Assembly (NCBI GenBank): GCA_947561395.2
Contig: OX387189.1
Coordinates: 23,436,329 to 23,500,328 of the forward strand
Direction: 5' to 3'
Source of the DNA: Buxus sempervirens
Lineage: Eukaryota > Streptophyta > Magnoliopsida > Buxales > Buxaceae
Length of the DNA: 64,000 nt
A program made the translations under genes and the position numbers. Positions 60,953-64,000 of this stretch are shown one piece after another. Numbering within the stretch: the stretch's first letter is position 1; every line of letters begins with the position of its first letter. The notes below the pieces were generated by a model. The model saw only the letters and a list, made by a program, of their open reading frames with translations. It searched no databases and was not told the origin of the DNA.

Positions 60953-63752
60953 CGAAAAATTTGTTACCATAAACATTTTTAGAGTCTTCTTTCAAAATGA
61001 TTTTGTAGGTGACCTGGGTAAGCAGTCCTTGCAGTCGTTTGTCATGCCACCTTTTATCCACCAGCACCACATGGCTGCCAGTTCTAAAACATTCTGCCAT
61101 GTGCTATGCACGGATTGGCCCTCTGCGCCATGTAGCTGCCACATTTAATGACATATGACAGGTGGATCCTAGAATCTTCAACCACATAACTCTCATGTAG
61201 CATGACACGTGGCACTCCTGAAAGCTTCTGCCACGTGTCACAATCTAATTGGATAATTTTCCTACTAGATGCCATGTAGTGCCTCTTTGTTTGTCTTCAC
61301 TGTTTCCTTCATAAAATATCCATTCTGAGGCCTCTTTGGATGTGGTTTTTTGTGGCATTCTCCATTTTCAATCTTCTTTCATATGAACTAGTGTTTTCCA
61401 GAGGATTGGGCTGCTGAAATGAACATTTTACCCTTAAGCCAATTTGTTCTTTTTTATGGTTCTGCCCTTCTGCATTTCGTACACATTTCCATCGTGCAGA
61501 ATTAGGGTGTTTACAATCATTTCCATCAATTTCCCAAATTTGATGCGTAACCAGATATGGGTGTTTTTCTCCAGCCTCCATTTCAGAACATCAGCTTTAA
61601 ATGGAAGCAAAACATCTCACACTAGTTATGCTTACAATAAACAAGAGACTTCACCAAACAATGAAATGAAATAACGAGATAGTTCAATCTGCATGAATCA
61701 AATCCCCAATTTTCAAAAAGCTTTTATTTCAATTTTATGATCAACAACCTATTTATATAACCCACGCTATCATCTAAAACCAAAGTGAAAAGGAAATACT
61801 ACACTGGCAATTTAGAAATAGGTTACAACTTTTTGGCCATAGTTTCTATTTTAAGGAAGGCAATATTATTTTTGGAAAACAAGATCAATATGGGAAAGAT
61901 TTTAGTCTATTTTATTTAGCTAGGTTTTGTATTATGAGTTGGGCTAGTCATCATCATGAGAGAAACCAATTCAGCACACCTTCCACCCTGAAAATAATCT
62001 CATAGCTTAGTGACTTTTCCTAATGATGTGCTTGTCCCAGCTTGTGCTTTTGGGTAGGTAATGTAGCTTAAGAATATAGGATGGAATTCTCAAGCTAGGA
62101 TACCCAGGAATTTTAGAACAGAAAATTTAAGAGGAAAAGGAACCAAGGGAAGGCATCTCACCCTCCAAGCTTGCTTCTCACCTTGAGCTTAGATTAAGGA
62201 ATCTGTCCTTAAACAATTGATTTATTGTATAATTCTCCAATAATCCATTATGAAACTATTCCCATTTTTATAGAGATTACAAAACTTCCTATAAAGGAAT
62301 AATAGAAACTTTCTAAAGTTGAAATAGAAATACTCCAACTCTCTTAATACTAAAACAGAATATAGAAACTTCCCTAAAACTGAAATATAAAACCATCAAA
62401 ATAAGAAACTATAGTTACTTTCCTAAACTGAAATAGAAAATAGAAAGACTTTCCTAATATGAAAATAGGAAACTGTTGGAATAGGAAACTACTAAAATAA
62501 GAAACTTTCTAGAAACAAAATTTCTACACAGGTTGTGGCTTTATTTAGTAGCTTCTAAAAATCTCCTGCATCAGTAGGTACTTTGGATAAAAGACTCAAT
62601 AGAGCATTTATCCATGGTTGTAATAAGTTGCTTATTCCCAAAAAAAATTTGTCTTTTGGTAAAGAACTAAAGAAATCTATCATGTCTTCTCTAACACTAA
62701 TTGATTTGAAAATGAGCAAGACTAATGCAAAATATTACTCCTTCATGGCAGTTCCCAAACCATATGGATCAAAATTCTCTTGAGCTCATTGGTTTTATGT
62801 GGTCTCTTTGCAAGTCCAGATGAACTATTTTCATTCACTTGAATGTATCATGCTGCACCAATACAGGGTCTAAATCTATACGTTGTTGGATCATTTAAAA
62901 AGGATGTTTATTGAAATCAATACTGTCAATGAAGATGTTTCAAATACAAATTTTCTTGTAGTTATAACTTGCATCATCAGAATTCGTACTTGTATAGGAA
63001 TTATGTTACATTAACTGTTGGCCAAGAAGGTTCAATTGGAGACCATCATGTAGAGCAGATCAAGTATAATTGTGGCAGCTGAGTAAGGAAAAAAATATGC
63101 AGACTACCATTTATGGTGGTTGGACATAAAAGGCAGGATGGCTATGGTTTATCTATGTTTAAAATAATTATAATTATAATTAGAAACAATAATAATAGTA
63201 ATAATAACATTAATGACCTTTCGATTTTTTTTTTTTTTTACATGTCAAAGGGTGGTTCTGTCATCTACTTTTTTGTACCTAAGAAACTTTCACATTGAAA
63301 ATTAGACAACACTTGTTTTAGATAATAAAGCTTACAATCTCGGCAGTTATACACATAAGATGACAATAAAAGTAAGGTATGCTATAGCAACTTACATTCA
63401 GAAATCACTGTCATCATTATTTTTGGGTCACCACTCAAATTTTTGTCCTCAATCAAGCTTTCTTCTTTTGTTGAGGGTTTGTGGAGAGGGAGGGGAGTTA
63501 GGAGGGGGAGAGGACAAAAACTAACAAAAAGAAGAAAGAGGCTAACGGTTTTCTATGACCTTATTACTTGCAAATCAGAAGCAGAATCAGATGTAGCCCA
63601 TTCTCTGCACTTATATAGGAAAGATGACAAAACTACAGAACAGAAACGACCTCTATCTAGTAAAGATTTTTTTCTGCTTCGGCCGTCTCTCTTTGGTTTT
63701 GCATTTTAGTGAGCCACAGCCCTCTCCTTGTTCGCTTCATTCGCCTTTGTCT
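60953..63752. other. AT-rich intergenic region
   Basis: No gene supported. 61180-61240 has GACACGTGGCA and GCCACGTGTC, two facing CACGTG (G-box-like) sites. 62290-62520 is a degenerate run of GAAACTTTCCTAAA..GAAATAGAAA phrases, a common kind of plant interspersed repeat. 63220-63240 is a T-run. 63470-63540 is purine-rich. The last part should include the 3' UTR of the gene at the right edge. Confidence 0.35.
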
Positions 63753-63849
63753 TCAAAGTGTATAATGTCCTGGAATTGTGTCAAGGTCTATCCCCTTCAG
63801 CTTCACCACCGACTCAACGTGCCCCTTGAGCGTATGCAGCTCTCGAAGT
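63753..63849 (-). CDS. Last coding exon of an unidentified host gene running off the right edge
   Basis: On the complement a good acceptor (TTGTGATTGTAG, ending at 63850) precedes an open exon encoding [19 protein letters not shown] and a short remainder, ending GHYTL and a TGA at 63753-63755. Such a short charged C-terminus with a clean acceptor looks like a real terminal exon. I do not recognise the family. Upstream exons must lie beyond 64000; the sequence to 64000 reads as intron. Confidence 0.45.
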
Positions 63850-64000
63850 CTACAATCACAAAGCCAGAGAGCTTTCTTATATATCGATTGCAGCATGGCA
63901 TGTACTTTTTCTTCCCAACCAAGAACAATTGAGGAAGGGAAAAAATTTGTGTTGTTTAAATGAATGCCAAACACCATAGCATTTCAATTGTGAAAGTAGA

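Overview
This window is plant nuclear DNA, most likely from a eudicot with a large, retrotransposon-rich genome. It has long nested LTR retrotransposons, intron-containing transposon genes, AT-rich spacers and one clearly recognisable host gene: a DYW-class PPR protein at 57569-59581 that resembles Arabidopsis At5g44230. I cannot name the species. More than two thirds of the window is transposable-element DNA.

Layout. (1) 1-14112 is the right-hand part of a Ty3/gypsy element of the Tat/Ogre type (element 1). It has the protease end, a G-patch linker and an open RT-RNase H-second RNase H-integrase frame on the + strand. Two intron-containing genes lie antisense between pol and the 3' LTR: a DUF7745-like gene and a plant-mobile-domain (PMD) gene. 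(2) 14113-22600 is repeat debris. It includes a fold-back LTR with both outer ends in TGTAGAC and a GTTGC target duplication, a 147-bp tandem array, and a mirrored, broken copy of the same antisense gene pair. (3) 24030-53075 looks like one old composite DNA transposon. From left to right it holds a small GRF zinc-finger gene (+), a decayed HMG-box/DUF1985-like gene (-) and a decayed MULE transposase gene (-). (4) LTR elements are nested inside it with target-site duplications. A minus-strand solo LTR (29413-47489) contains a plus-strand solo LTR (30062-45633), which contains a complete element with equal-length 1663-bp LTRs (element 2, 33294-44218). A separate solo LTR (50133-52801) splits the transposase. 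(5) 53076-64000 is mainly host DNA: the PPR gene, a small hAT-type insertion and a terminal exon of a gene running off the right edge.

Element 2 keeps gag, leader, PBS, PPT and LTRs but has lost protease, RT, RNase H, integrase and both antisense genes. It must depend on a partner such as element 1, with which it shares LTR, PPT and 3' sequences.

The most unusual signal is the repeated use of short hairpins. The leader of element 2 has 21 consecutive hairpins with a near-constant loop and stems that change in compensating pairs. An unrelated LTR family carries a second array with the same logic. GC-rich palindrome clusters sit in the U3 regions and beside the antisense gene starts. Their core sequence differs between families while the pairing is kept. 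I ran no searches; family names come from recognising motifs by eye.
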